Source of the DNA: Ischnura elegans
Lineage: Eukaryota; Arthropoda; Insecta; Odonata; Coenagrionidae
Assembly: GCF_921293095.1 (NCBI RefSeq)
Contig: NC_060254.1
Coordinates: 61,488,069-61,552,068 of the forward strand
Direction of reading: 5' to 3'
DNA: 64,000 nt
Both the position numbers and the translations under genes were made by a program. A model generated the notes under the pieces. The model made no database searches. It worked only from the letters and a program-made list of their open reading frames with translations, and was not told the origin of the DNA. Below are positions 13,425 through 27,599 of the stretch, piece by piece; position 1 is the first letter of the stretch; the number at the start of each line of letters is the position of its first letter.

Positions 13425-14190
13425 GGCAGCATTTAAAATAAAAGTATTTTAAAATACGTATATGAAGTACATTTGTAATTTTTATTTAGTGTTTCACATA
13501 CACGACCTGAATGTATCTGGCATTTTCTATTTCAAATATAGATTTTTGGTTTTTTCCCATTCTAAAATATAAAATACATTTGTAAAATACTTTTTAAGTA
13601 GCTCTGATAAAATTTCTGTAATATTATACCTCGTTTTCGTTAGAATCATTTTCTTCCTGTTTGCAACCATCCATAATGTGCCAAGACAGGTTTTGTTTTT
13701 GTAGTTTCCATTCAAATGTATTTTATATTTAAAAGGCATTTGAAATACTACTCTGTAGTTTATTTTTCAAATAACCAAGTTTAAGGTATTTTGCCAAAAA
13801 CATTTAATAATAAGAACTATTTTTAGATAATACGAAACTCATCTTGTACACAATTCAAATTAACTTAGAAGGACTCCCGTTGAGTATTCTATTTAAGAAT
13901 TTAAGTTATAGAATAGATTTTTGAGAACGTCTTTCGAATAGAAAAGTCACAATTAACTTAGGGGGTAAATAATTCATTTCGTTTATTATGCAATATACGT
14001 AGCGATAAAAACGAATAGATGCAGGCCAAAGCCCGCGAGCGTAAATGCAATGCTTATCGCCGAAAACAGTTTCCTTTTTAGATACACCAAGGATGAATTC
14101 AAAGGTATTTTGTATATTGCATTTCAAATTCATTTGGAGCTGTATTCTATATTTCAAATACTCCTTGGCCTGTATTTTGCCCAGCCCTGG
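13425..14190. mobile_element. Possible element with GGCTGGGCA ends
   Basis: GGCTGGGCAGCATTT near 13423 and the inverse of AGGGCTGGGCAAAATAC near 14188 are short inverted ends. Internal ATTTTAAAATAC- and TATTTCAAATA-type words mirror each other. The evidence is mainly from the ends. Confidence 0.5.
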
Positions 14191-14194
14191 GTGA

Positions 14195-15075
14195 GGAGGA
14201 CATTGATATTACAAAAGAGGATCCTCAAGTCGGCCTCTAAATATGTTGTCAACCACCGCGCATTGAAATGGGTTTACAGAAGTCGCCACTCGCATCGCTA
14301 ACGCACAAATTGATCCGAGTTTCACGTGTAAGTAAGGTATGATTAGGGGTGTCAACCGAAATTTATGTACATAATAATGTTATCTCTCAAATGCTATAAG
14401 CTCAATGCTTTTCCCTGCTGTTACAAACATTATACTGAAAAATATTGAAAAAGAAGTGGATCGCATTGCACTCATCACCGCGCAGTGGATATTTTTTAAA
14501 GCGATTAATCACTTTTTTCAATCACTGATCTCTCCCAACAAAGGATTAAAACAGACTTAAAACTTATTTACAATATTCTAAAATCACACATTGATTGTCC
14601 TGATTTGCTTTCATCCATTAATTTCAGAGTGCCTTGCCGACCCAGTCGTACACATTCCTTACTCCATACGCCGATCCCTAGACTAAGGGCCATATTCCAG
14701 GGATCGTTAAGCCCTCAATCCAACACCGCCTTTGCTCCCAGCTAAGTTCATTATGAGACAATATTGATCCGTCTCTTCTGCCCTTAAACTCATTTGTCAA
14801 TCTCGCCATGTCCCATTCCTCGGCTAATAAATAAACCTCCCTCTCCACCTCCCTTTCCTCGTGCCTTCTATTTTGTTCTTCACTATCTTATGCCTGTACT
14901 CTTTGTTCAGATTTTTTAAAGTTAAAATTTCATGTTTGTTACTGCGTCACTATAAATTGGCAGAAATGCTGTATGTGAGCAACTCCTTAAATAAATAAAT
15001 AAAATGCGACCCAATGGGCAACAGAAATCAGCCTTCTTTGGAATGGGATTGGGCCTCCTCTATGCAGTCCCCTAG
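14195..15075 (-). repeat. Interspersed repeat R1, copy b
   Basis: Reverse-oriented copy: GGTTTACAGAAGTCGCC at 14270 and TGCACTCATCACCGCGCAG at 14469. Sequence homologous to the other end (CTCTATGCAGTCCCC) reappears at 15058, so about 480 bp in between (14530-15003) is a secondary insertion. Confidence 0.8.
14530..15003 (+). mobile_element. Possible truncated non-LTR retroposon tail
   Basis: This block interrupts R1 copy b and ends in TTAAATAAATAAATAAAA, a tail typical of some non-LTR elements. No ORF survives. The assignment rests on position and tail only. Confidence 0.4.
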
Positions 15076-15440
15076 GGGGAAGAGATGAAAGGGAGGAGGT
15101 AGGGGGGTGAGTTGAGGGCGTGGACCAGGTGGTAGGGGAGAGGGAGGGAAAGGTTTCCAGAACCTGTTGGCCTCGCTCGGTCGGACGGGGTGGATGAAAT
15201 TCCAGCGACGGTCGGTCGTTCTTCCTCCCACTCGGGCCTGTTGACGCCTCGGGCAAGAGAAGATGTCAGTTGGGGCGAGGGGGGCTGAGGGGAGGAGGGA
15301 GGTAGACGGCTCCTCTCTTCTCGATTCGGAGGCTGGGAAAGGAGATCATGGAGGGACGAAGGGGTCATCTGAGGAGGAAGAGGAAAAAAAAAGTAACGAG
15401 GAAGATGGTCACGAGGAGACCGCTCGCTTTTTCGGATATG
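15004..15440. other. Purine-rich, GC-rich patch
   Basis: Long runs of GGGAGGAGG-type sequence with overlapping ORFs on both strands. The proline- or glutamate-rich translations are a by-product of the purine bias. It could be a promoter-like island or low-complexity DNA. Confidence 0.35.
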
Positions 15441-15486
15441 GCGGTCTCATTTCACCAAATTTTGATTTCTCATAAAACCGTCTCTA

Positions 15487-15724
15487 TAGGCCTGTTTACA
15501 CGATACATTAACACCTACGAGTTAATTTCTGTTTTCATGAATGGTTTTTGTGGACCGGAACGGAACATGTGCGAATGCATGAACCAAATTAGAACAGGTT
15601 CTATTTTCTGTGTATGCATTAGCACAAGTTGGGTGGTTACGCGGTGCATTTTGGCGTTCATTCTCGCGTTCATACATTTAGACATTAACCCGTACGTGTT
15701 AAGGTACCGTGTAAACAGGCCTTA
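15487..15724. mobile_element. GTTTACACGRTAC-type MITE, intact copy
   Basis: The termini TAGGCCTGTTTACACG and CGTGTAAACAGGCCTT are inverted repeats that extend into GATACATTAAC and GTTAAGGTACC. It is 238 bp with no coding potential of its own, and it accounts for the middle of a chance ORF across 15348-15875. Confidence 0.9.
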
Positions 15725-15729
15725 TCCGA

Positions 15730-18710
15730 TGGATTCCTCACGAAGTCGACAACTGTATAATTTTAATCACGTTCAAATCGCATATTGGATTGCATTACGC
15801 AATTTTTTTATTTTTTTCTTCGCCGGCATCGCACGAATTCCTCAGCAGTTGTGCATGATCTACATGAAAACGTAGTAGAGTAAATTAAATGGAACCACGT
15901 AATAATCTCTCAACTCTGAATTTCCTAAGTATTTAACTTTTTCAATTTCCGAAGCAACAAAAAACTTCACGTATTTACCGTCTCTCATTTTTTACAGAAG
16001 ACATCGATTTTGCAAGAGCATTTGGAATGAAAAATTTACTTTTCCTTTCCGTAGATACCGGAAATTTTACTCAAAACCAATTTTTGGGGAATGTAAGGTT
16101 TTTTTTTTGTTTCCACTCACACGAAATTTATATTATTTAAAGAGTTGATATCTATATTCCGATCCTATTGGACTCATGGGATGAAAGGGTTATCACAGCA
16201 GGAAAAAGACTTAAACCAAAGAGTAACAATACGGATTACCGGATATTTTATCCGTTGGATTCCTCATAAATTCTAAAATATTACATGATTTGTACGTCCA
16301 CATTGTATTTTCGATTTCTACACGTGAAAAATTTATCGAATTTTAAAATTTCCACCCTTTTTCACTTTTTCTTCAATATGTGTATAAAAAATATGAGCAA
16401 GACGCATTTAAAAACGCCATTTTCGTTCAAAAAGCCTGATTTTCAAACATGACCCGGCAAATAATTCTGGGAGTAAAATTAGAGAAAGATATGGCATTTT
16501 CATAATATCGACAAATCACAAAATTTGTTAAATTAACTTATTCATTTTATTCAGCCTCTTATTTCCCAAATTTATTCTCCACGTGGGATGCAAGAATCAT
16601 CTTTCAATTATAATAATAAAAACATTTATTGACACTTGACATTTGACATAAAAAATACATGACAAATTCAGTATAAAATATTACAAAGTTAATTTATAAA
16701 AAAATTATTTCTTATTTTCATTAATTATGTATATTTTATCAATAATTGTTACAATTTTTGTCCTGCGAAGTCCGTTTGGACTTATCAGCGGGTGCCAGTT
16801 TTTAAAAAATTCATCTGCCGTATTGAATTCCTTGCTCAAATTGTTTACATTGATTATTTTGTATATTTTATCTTCATATTCACAGAAGGTTTGTTTAATA
16901 ATTTATGTCAATAGTCATTTTTTTACTTTTTCACTTCAGTGATATTTTTGATATTTCGTGTATCTTTACGTAATTGGTTCAACATTCTTGGTATTTCAAC
17001 AGACCCTTTTATTTTTGCCCTATTGAGAATAAAAGTAGTAGTAGTATTGAGCGTTAGGGTGCGTCGACGGCTAGGTCAAACTGCACCACTTGAGAATAAA
17101 ATTTTGGAACAATATACATTAATTACGTCTACGATTGACGTTGCCCACTTTGTCTCCCGTAGTACGTAACTCATTATAGTAATAGTTTTCTAATATAAAA
17201 ACGTATTAAATGAGAAGAATCTCAAGAGGAAACGGAAAAAAACAAATGATATCGAGCCAAATGGACTTCTCGAGGAAGCGACGCGACGATCTCACCGAGA
17301 AGTAAGCAGCGGAACAAAAGCCACCCCGAGATCAAGCCAACCGCGGAAAGGCCTTGCCGGAAAACGCATCTCTCGATCGGAAAATCGCGGCCCTCCACAA
17401 GACCAGAGACGGTTTGAATATTTAAAAAGCCTCGCCACAGAAATTACTCCTCGGCCGATCAGTTTGCTTTAACCGATGCGCGCACGCTCTCTCAACACTG
17501 GAGGTTTAGATCGATGTCAATGAACTTTATCCCCCGACATGGAGGAGGTTGAGGTCAGCTGATCGGGATGTAAAAATTACCCTGCCCGATTTCCAGGGCT
17601 TTGTGCTCGGGTGTTTCCGTATGCATGGACCTTGCTTTATGCCTTTGAAGCTTTGATGATGGCCGTAACGGAACAAAGGGGATTCTAAGCAGGTGTGGGT
17701 TATGGGTAATGCTATACGGAAAACCGCACTGCTTGCCTCCACAGCGGGAAGGCTCGGTTTTTACCCCTAATAGCCCATAATACTTGCATTCACGTTTCTC
17801 TTGGGTATCCTGCCTTCTCGACGCCTTATTTAATACTCAGAATTATTAATAACATTAAATAATTGAGATTGGACGAAAATGTGCTATTATAGTTGTCTGA
17901 AAAAATCTCAAAATGGGTGAGATTGCGAAATTGTATTCTTGATACTCGCTCAAAGCTAACGTTCAATTAAGCTTAAAGATTAATTATTTAAGACAATTAT
18001 AATCGCTTATTTTCTCCCAACCTTATTTATTTTATGCCCTTGAAAATCCAGAGTATTAAACAGTACGTCGATAAGGCTGGATGCCCAAGAAAAACCGTTT
18101 CAATGGTAATGTTTCATGAATACACTGTTATTCAACGGAGGATTTTAACACTCAAATCCCCGCTGACAAATCCACAGACTAGGGATTGCAAGGGAAATGT
18201 TCGCAAAATTCGATCAAAAGGATACTTTAAAGGCAGCAATAACAATCTTGTATCTCTCAAAGTTATGCATTTGAGCATGAAAATATATCAAAATAGCAAG
18301 CTCAAGCTAATTATGAAGAAATCAACAGCATAGAAAAGTAATACAATCGATTGTGAGCAATGAAAATATTGCCACGATAACCTCTAAGAGAAACGGGATG
18401 CTGGGAATGGATTGATTAACCAAAATGAATATATTGTGGGAGGTTCTGGGTGGAAAATAAAACTTTCCTTTCATAAAAACCAGACTAGGAAATTTGATGA
18501 TACCTTTTGACTCACGGAAGGCACCAAATTGACCTGAGAAGGAAAAATATGCGGTGAAAATCACCTTGGTTACGACAAGAATAAAATTAATTTATGTAGA
18601 AAATACAGAAAGCAGCATTTTTACCGTGATAAATTGTAACAAAAAATGTACAGCAAAAAATGATGAGGGTAAGACATTAGGAGCCAAGAGGACGATGAAT
18701 GTAAATATGC
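15730..18710. other. Intergenic with a GC-rich patch at 17220-17520
   Basis: Mostly AT-rich. TAGTAGTAGTA at about 17036-17046 follows AATAAAAG and could be a retroposon tail. The 17220-17520 patch (CGGAAAACGCATCTCTCG and similar) has CpG-containing words and might be a promoter. No coding exon is supported. Confidence 0.3.
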
Positions 18711-18713
18711 AAC

Positions 18714-19385
18714 CAATAGGGTAGATTTCTATTATTTTTTTATTGCCTAAATCGAAAGATTATTACTCCTGGAGTACGTATTTCAAGCTTTTAGATTTTT
18801 AAATGACGATATCTATTATTCGCGATTAAATACAAAGTGAAAATTTTCAAGCACGCGAAAACGCGACGGGTAAGTATGAATGCCGGGAAATCTCCGTGTG
18901 ACGTCGTTCTGGTTCCCGCTGCCGCAAGTGAGGTGACCTTGGGGCGAGGATCTGAGCGCTGATATGACGCAGGATGCTAGCAGGTAGCAGAGTACCATGC
19001 TAGCTGGTAGCTCTTGGCTTAAATAAGGATTATTAATACCATATCAAACGAACAAAACTTTCCGACCTAAGCCAGTTTTAACAGGTGATTATTAACACAT
19101 GTTTCCCTCTGTGAGCTCTGTGCCTCATGCATGCATTAGTAACCTCAGACGATGTAAAACGCCTATCTACTCGTATAGAAACTAGGTCCCTGTGACGTCA
19201 CGTGGAGTGGCATCGCATGGGCGCCAATCTGGCCTTTTTCAAATGAGGATAAAATTGACCCTTGCCATTCGTCTAAACCGGAATTTCTAAAACCAAATAA
19301 TTTGTATATTATGAATACAGTAATGGTGGGTAACGAATCGCAATCAATGCCTTTCGTTTTCTTTGATGAAGTAAACTACCCTATT
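18714..19385 (-). mobile_element. CRE-box MITE family, copy B
   Basis: Inverted relative to copy A. It begins CAATAGGGTAG and ends CTACCCTATT. The GTGACGTCACGTGG box is at about 19192-19205. The family region around GCATGCATTAG and the CTTATCTATC-like tail are conserved. Confidence 0.9.
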
Positions 19386-19389
19386 AGAT

Positions 19390-22300
19390 GACAGTAGATG
19401 ATGATCAATGGAAAAAACAACTACATATTTTCAGAATTGAGTCCCTACAGTCCGATCAGCTTCAATTTAATCGGAAATAAGCATTTTAAATGAAGAATTC
19501 AAGGCCCAACGAGGTCGCTTGATGAGCCCAGACTTTTCTCGACCTTGTGTGAGTTCAAAATTTTGGCTATGAGGCGCAAGCCGGTTGAGATTTTGAAGCT
19601 GACAATGAGCCGTAATATCTGAGAGTCGGAAAAAAAAAATTCCATTTGCTGTAAAAACCTTTCCCTTTGAGCATAAAATGGAACTTTAAAAAGAGAAACA
19701 ATAAACTTAAATGAATAAAGTTTAAATTTTGAAATGAAGATTTTTTCACGCGAACATTGTCTCTGTCATGAGCATTTTGCCTTGTTATTTAAGTCTCCCT
19801 TTAGCTTTTTATTTTATTTGTCAAATATTGGACTAGCAAACGTTTTCCTCGTTCCGTTTATTCAAGAGCGAAGGAAAACAAATACGCTAGCGTCGCCTCT
19901 TCATGACATTCCCATATGATATTCAATTCAAATCCAAACGTGTGCCCTAAAATCATGAAAATGGATTCCAGACACTGCAGAGGATTCAAACGATATGTAT
20001 AAGAAGCTTTTTAAATAAATGTATGACGATAAATTTAAGTTTAATACGAGGGCATTTATCAATATTAATCACTCAAACATTGTATAGCAATGTATATAGA
20101 TTTGCATCAGCAATGCGTTAGAAAACAAAGTTATTCTTCAGCTCGGTTTCTGGTTTCAAAAAGAAACTTAAGAGAAGAAGAGCGATTTGCAAGTCTCCGC
20201 ACACTTGCCTAATTTTCAGAAGTATAAGGCCACAATTTGCAGAGGTATATATGAAGCGGTGGTTTTCAATATTCATTAATGATTAGTACAGGTAAATACC
20301 ATTTCTTTGCTAATTTTTATACCAGGGTTATATCAAAATTTGTTGCCGATTTTACAAAGGTGCGCAGAAAAACAGTTTTCATAATTAGGGAATGTGCTGA
20401 ACTTTTAAAAAAAAATGTGCTGAAAAATCTAAAAAATATTTTAAGCCACTCTACTTCACAATTACCAAAAGTGGATTAATTATCAAATGTGGTTATGTCA
20501 ACCACATTACCCTCAACACCTAAAAATGTTCACTTTCAAACGTAACTTTATCTCAAACTTTTTTTAAAAATCGAAAATAAATACGACGAGTCACTCTACT
20601 TCAAAAACATCGTATCTCTTCACTTCTCCGAACCGTTCGATGCATTCTCTGACTCCGGCGAAGAAAGTTCAGGCGAGCACGGTGCAAGAAAAGAAAACCT
20701 ATGGGCGCGATCCTGTCAACCAGCCAGCCAGCTCAACAATGAAGAGGATATGCTCCCGACTAGCCGACGGACACCAAGGGCGACCGAGCAATCTAGCGTG
20801 AAGTCGCGACCTTCGCAGGTGTTCAGCTATCCCGCCCTTAGAACTTCCGTCCTTTTGAATACGACTTGTAGTACTTGCCGTTCGAAAAGTTACACGGCGA
20901 TCATTCAATTTTGGCCGGCCAGAGGAAGAGGCCCTTAAACCACCTCTGGCCATAGAAAAAGAGAAACGCTTTCCGAAGAATGACAAATAATATCCAACCC
21001 AGAGGAATTTAAAGAACGGCACCAACAAATTGAACACCTCGTCTGTGACGACGTATCCGAAGCTTGCCCTCCCTGATTTGTGACTGAAGAAGTGGAAGCG
21101 TCATTGACGGAGTGTGTGATAAATGCTTCCGGTTACCGAGTCAAGCCTTCAGGTTGCGCAATAAAAGAATCTCGCGCGAAAGAAAAGAATTGGCTTTTGC
21201 GGAGGAAGTGCATTGTACGCGTGAGCCCACTTCTAAAAGTCCGACCGACATTAAATAAATGGCATAATACGTAATAGAAGAGCCATCAATCACGCAGCAT
21301 TAGAAAAAAATAGTTTTTAATGAAAGAGGAAGTAAGCTAGACTTAGGCGTAAACCACATACGAGGTTCCTGCCCAGCACAGCTTCAAAAGGCAGGAAATA
21401 TATATTTTTTTATTACAGCTGCTAGAAAAAAGTCATATCTGCAGAAGAAAATAAATAAGTCATTTCCCTAGTTTTATCGACAACGAGTAGCGTTGAAAAC
21501 TTGATCCAACGGTCAAATTAACTGGGTACCTCCAACGTTAAGACCTTCACCACGGTGGTTCACTGATTACACAAGTTTCTTGAATAAATGGGGTATTCTT
21601 ACGTGAAAAGGGAGTAATTGTGTCTGATTGTGAACCAAACGAATTTCCACACATTTTAACATTCGTAGTTATTACCAAAATATTCAAGGTGCCAACAAGA
21701 AGAAAGACTAAAGTAAGATTTAGCGTGGTAATTCAATTCAATGCATCATTTGTATGCACTTGCACCCAACGATATCGCACAGCGACTAAACTGGCCGATA
21801 TTAAAATTATTTATGTGAAATCTACTAGATTTTTTTATTCAACTTAAATATCCAGTTTCTCAATGTTAGCCTCAAAGACCATACTACTGCAATAAAACTT
21901 ATTCAAATTATTTTTTTACAAATTTGTTTAAATTGTTAACCCTACCAACTTCGAAACTCCCGCATGATTGCCATGAATGTTCTGAAGTTCTTACATAGGC
22001 CAGCCCAGAAATATAGTACATACCTTCATGACGAAAGAGTGAATATACTGCAGGAGTTGGGTTGGCTGGGAAAGTATGAATAGGCTAAAATAATAAAATT
22101 GTTACATGTCAGAATGGATGGGCACTTTCTAAGGCGGAAAAAGCGCACGATAAAGTGGGGACAGGCTGAAGAGTACAAATTTATTTAAAAAATTCGGTCC
22201 ACGAGCCTAAATTAAGGAATTATCTTGAAATTGTCCAACTTTGCGCCTAAATGTTTCTTCTTTTAAATCGGAAATGTGATTACAATCAAATAAGGTACAG

Positions 22301-25300
22301 TATATTCATAAAATACCTCATCAAAACGCCATTAAGAACCGCTAATGACCTGGAACTGAGAAAAATGTAAATTTCAAATAAAATATCGAGCACCTTTCTC
22401 GGTGGACGTATAAAAAAAGCGAGTCGACGTGCGCGGAGAAATTGTCAGCCGCTTGACACGAAACTACTACGCTAACTCTTCCGCAAAGTCTTATTTCAGC
22501 CAGAACTTTCGCGTGGAATTCCAGGCGCTCTTCCAAAGACATTCCTCCCAGAGACCAATGACCCGGCATCATCTTAGGATTAAAAGATATCCTCACGCGG
22601 AATAAATGAGGTTCGAATTGCGGGCTGGGACAGTGACCGGATGGCAGCAGTACACGAAAGGCCACCAGCCGCCCTTTTGCCAATTAAAATTAGATATGAC
22701 AGGGCCCATTGTTTTCGCACACTAAGGTTACGAGAGATGAATTCCTGAATAGTTACGCATTCAATAACAGCCTTGCCACGCGCACGAGTTCATTCATGTG
22801 ACGTGTTCTCTCGCTATTCATTGTCATTATTACGAAAAATCAAAACCTTGGAATCAGATATGAGTGATTCTTCTAAAATCGCTAGGCATTGGTGAAAAAA
22901 CTTTTTCCACAAAAGTTTGCATTCTTAAAGTATTTCTTCCTACTTGAACTCGAAAATGATACTCGAAATATCGCATCACCTACAGTTGTGGCACAAACAC
23001 CCCAGACATATAGATAACAGGTGGTTAAATAGTATTCGCATGGCAAATAGATCATGTTCCAGATATAAGCAATATATGGAGATATTCACAAAGAGAACAG
23101 ATGCATTGAGAGAATTGGGACAAAAAAATTCGCTGATATTCACTCCGAGGTTCCTTAGTTACGACCCCTGCTTTTCCCCTCATGGTTTTTTTTTCGAGCT
23201 CACAGTGACGCATCCAGCAGTTTCCGCCCATCAATGGAATATTCCAAAATTTCTGGTACTTATCGTTTTTGCATTACCTTGATATTCTGATTAAACCTTT
23301 GACCCTGTTCCAAACATACAGTTAAAAGGATATATTAAAATATAAATTTATTTCTCGTAATCAATTGCAAATATGAGCGATTTGTGCAATAATTGTGGGG
23401 GATACGATGCTTGGAGTAACATTATTGTAATAAAAGGTGTAAATGTATTAAAAATACTTAAATTTTAGAAAGTTTTATTTTAGTCGGTGGAAGGCCAACA
23501 AAACAATTTGAGGCAAACCCTGAAGCCACGTCAGCTGATTCGAGACTTAGAATACTGAAAAAATCATTTTTAAGTTTTAGATATGTAGTTAATTAGAAAT
23601 TTTTCTGCGGTTTGAGCAGACTTTGGTGACTTTTGAGCTAATTTTCCTACTGTATGTTCAATTTCAGCATTGATTTGACACCCAAAAAAGTAGGAAGTTG
23701 AGATATCATTTTCTATTATGACTTACGACGCAGCTAACATCAGTTTTTTCTCGAAAAAGTTATATTATCCCTGTATAACACATATCTCAGGAATATAGGC
23801 AATTATATCCATTTGGATATCTATGATATAATTTTGAGTCATATCTGCCACTGCAAATGCAATAACGAAAGAAACTCCCAATATTATCACAGATGCGTAA
23901 AATTTATACTCCTAGCCACAAACACAAAAATCCTTACGCCATTGTAACCAAAGGACAATGTTCTGAAATTTCATCGTATATTAAGTTGTTCCGTTCCTAA
24001 GAAGCATACGAATTGCTGATTTAATTCACTGACGAATTTTTTGCAGAGAAAATTACGAAGAGCTGCATTTACTTTGAATGGTAACTTACCGAAAAAACAC
24101 TATGCCTCCTTAATTTCAAAACATATGCGCTCCACCTATATATTTTTGGCGCATAAGATAACCGCTCCGAATATCACGACTTATAGGATCGCATTCAAAA
24201 TCAAATTTCATACCCAGTTTTTATCCAACTTAATGACAGGCACTACATTTTGGTAAAACACTGGAGAGCTAATTTGCAAAGAATATTAGGAGTTTATGTA
24301 ATTCCAAAATATAATATCTCCCTAGAATTACATCTTACTGCATATTCTCAATAGGATATCAATTTGGTGATCACTTCTATGTCAAATTCAATTCCTCCAT
24401 CTCTTTTATTCCGTGTATTTCTCCTCATATCACTATAATAAGGGAGGTGTGTTTCTGTCGACTAAGTACCATCATATCAGAGAGACATTACCTAATAAGA
24501 CTTATGGAATGAAGAGACTCTCCATCGATCATGATAGGGCGAGGTGGTAACAGTAACTCTTGTCCGCAAATACGCTGCGATTTTGAAATTTGCGAAATTG
24601 GCCACATTTCAAGTTACTTCACTCCCTGATTTTTCTTGGCCCTCCTCATGAGTGACACTCCTTCGTTTCGTCGCCAAAATATTTCCTAACCCACGGAGAA
24701 ACACTCCGATTTTATCCAAAAACTCTTGGGCCACCGCAAAAGTAACACTTGTTTCATTCAGCAGACGGCGGTCAACATTTCAAATCGGAATACGAACACC
24801 AAGATTCTTGCTAAATAATAATTGCTAATATTACAACTGATGGAAAAAGTATCCACTGATGACAATTCTTACAATTCTCCACCACCAAAGTCAACCCTTC
24901 CTCATTTTACCGAAAGTGGCGCCCGAATTTATTTGCTATTGATGATTTTCGATTTTTTTATTCCAAAAATTTTTGTGTGTTTCTCTTTTGCGGCTTTACC
25001 TATAGGACTCACGATAAAAGAGATGAAACTTCACTACGTGCTTTCCAAGGTAGAACTGATAATTAATTACCTCAAGGAATTACTGTTAATGAAGTTAGCG
25101 TCGAAGCCTTAGTCGGTCAATGTCAGCGCGGAACGTACTAAGAGATTTTTCTAATACAGCAAATGTAATTTTCATTATATTATGTTTATGATAAAGTCCC
25201 AAAGAATCATATTCCGAGCCTGAAGGTTTAAAGGCAATTAAAACAACATCAATCAGCGGGTTATCAACTGACAAAAAGGCAGGTATGGTAGGAAATGATT

Positions 25301-27000
25301 TTGAAGAATACCATGAGCGAGGCAAATTTTAGTCAACTTAAAACCGGCATGACTTGAGGCAGGCACAATTTTGATGATAATACAGAGAATTTATTCTTTT
25401 AAATTCCACGGTGATCTAACCTAAAAAAAATGAAGTACATCGGGGAAGATTTTTAAACAATCATTGCATTTGATAATTTTACCCTTTACAGATCAATTTC
25501 CTGATTTTAAAATTTATTAAAGGATCAGAGGGTACGAGAGTATACTATTTATGCCATAAAATATATTAGATATTCACACCGTCCTACGACAAGCAATTTT
25601 CAATGCTAATGACAGCGACAACCCCGCAAACATCCGCATGCCATTCATCTCCATCTGAATGCTCTGATTGGAAGATGAATGATGAGCACCTGTGACATTA
25701 CGTCGTAAATGTATAAGTAATGCCAATGCGTAACGATACGTGAGAAATTGTTGCCATTGCATCAAGAAATAATAAATGTTGTACACATTTATTACGCTCA
25801 AATCCACCTTTTTTTTGCCGCCCAGTTCGATAAATCAGAGCCTTCACTTTCTGATACATTGAATGACTAGATCTTGAAACTCGCCTGGTTGAAGGGCAAC
25901 CGCGGGAAAAGTTCGATGACACGCGATCAAGTGATCCACATCAAGTAGACACGGAGAAAAAAACCTGACTGCCTTCGAGAAAAACCTACGCGCCAACTAA
26001 CTCCTTTGTGACGACGAAGGCCAGCGTGGGCAAGATGCGTATCAATGGTTTACAAAAAAAAACAGCCTATTTCCTCGATCGATTTCATCCCGTCGATTAC
26101 AATTTCCTCTCTCTTTCCAATTTTGTAGAGCAGAGGTCAACACATCCTCTCGATGCTTGATAGTGTGACGATAAAACAACACGCGCAACCATCGCAATGC
26201 TTCGGTTCATCTGAGCCATCTGCTTGGTTCATCTACGAGGAAAGATCAAATTGGAGATTTCGAGGTTCGCTCCAGCGGCAATTATAATCGCAGAATGGTT
26301 TGAATGACTGATTGGCAGTAACTAATATAAAAACACGATGAAGATAAACATTATATTAAAACCGTTTTGGGTCATGTGGAGGTGATTGGCATAGTAGAGC
26401 ATTCGCCAAAAGGATGTTGTATTCTTCCTCGATGAGTTTCTAACGGATATTCCACTTCCGACCAGCTCAGTAGACGATAAACATTTCTCATTATAACATT
26501 GTGACCTTTAACTCTAAGATAATTTTTAATAAATAAAAATACTAATTACATTCGATCAGACTGATTAGGCCATAAAATAAATATTAGAGAATCCTGGATT
26601 CATTATTAACCGATTTTCCTCACCCATCTCACAATTTGACGCATTCAATCGGCGCATCGTTTTAATGCAACCCTAAATTAAGTTCCAAATTCAAAAATTT
26701 TCACTGAGCCCCACCAGAGTAGCACGGATAAAAACTTGCGGTTAAAATCCAATTCTGAGATGAAACTTGAAAAAGATTTTGGATGATATATTGAGAACCC
26801 TACTGGATTTCTGTTTTTCATCGAAATAGCTCATTCATAGCAAAACCTTTCCTCTTCAGAGGACGCAAAACTCCCTATCGACCGGTCTTGTCTTGCCTGT
26901 TTTCACGAGGAAACATTCGTTTTAAACTGCATTATCATCTGAAATTTACCTGTACAGGGCAGACTTTAGTGAACATTTACCTACATTAAAGCAATACCTG
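19390..27000. other. Long region without recognised genes
   Basis: Contains a GC-richer patch at 20640-21260 and a minus-strand ORF at 22342-22683 (113 codons; RLVAFRVLLPSG at the start, MSLEERLEFHAKVLAEIRL inside) with no recognised family and no clear splice context. Otherwise AT-rich with no repeats I can define. Confidence 0.35.
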
Positions 27001-27006
27001 AGATTA

Positions 27007-27172
27007 CAGTGGCAGATCCATGATAGATAAAAGGGGGGGGGGGCTAAGTGGGGCTAAAAATTCCAGCAGTATTGGGGTTCGGAAAAAAATTACCATTCTA
27101 TCTAGTGTAGAATGGATACCCAAGGGAGAGGCTATAGCCCCCTTGGTCCCTCCCCCCATAGATCCGCCACTG
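27007..27172. mobile_element. Short hAT-type MITE
   Basis: CAGTGGCAGATCCATG and CATAGATCCGCCACTG are inverted ends with a long G run inside the left end. CCTGAGA occurs on both sides. A longer word, ACATTAAAGCAATACCTGAG, also recurs at 26982 and 27189, wider than a normal target duplication. Confidence 0.8.
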
Positions 27173-27254
27173 CCTGAGAATGTAAAACATTAAAGCAATA
27201 CCTGAGAAAATAGCGGGGCAAAATTTTAATTTTTACGATCACTCACTTAGTAAT

Positions 27255-27462
27255 TCAACCCTTCGGTTGCCTCGGTTAGGTGAGCGGAGAGCTCACCCCG
27301 GACTAGGACACAGGCGTGTGAACTTCGCACATTCAGGGTAGGGAGGCCAGTTCCACTCGCCGTGTTTTGACTTTAGGTGTCCGATGGCTTCACCCGGAAT
27401 TTGAACCTGGTGCGCCTATATCAGCAGCCAAGTGCCCTACCCACAAGACTACCACGCTCATA
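27255..27462 (-). mobile_element. tRNA-derived SINE, copy 2
   Basis: Shares GGCGTGTGAACTTCGCACAT and TCAGGGTAGGGAGGC with 33478-33680. The tRNA-like head lies at the high-coordinate end with a B-box-like word, CAGGTTCAAATTCC, on the minus strand. Confidence 0.8.
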
Positions 27463-27599
27463 TATATACGATACAAGCGAATACTGAGACGAGTCACCTG
27501 TGCGTACCCTGAAAATGTCAAGATGATGGCATAGGTATCAAACAAGCAATGCGTCACGATAACATACCGGCAGATAGGGATCAGCACCTCCACCTAAGC

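Noticed and set aside
15348-15875. 175-codon ORF on the + strand
   Set aside because: It starts in purine-rich low-complexity DNA and runs through a MITE (15487-15724) whose other copy has no matching ORF; no splice or protein-family support.
22342-22683. 113-codon minus-strand ORF with plausible composition
   Set aside because: No recognised domain, no conserved splice context, and a chance ORF of this length is plausible in the locally GC-richer sequence; mentioned but not called as a gene.
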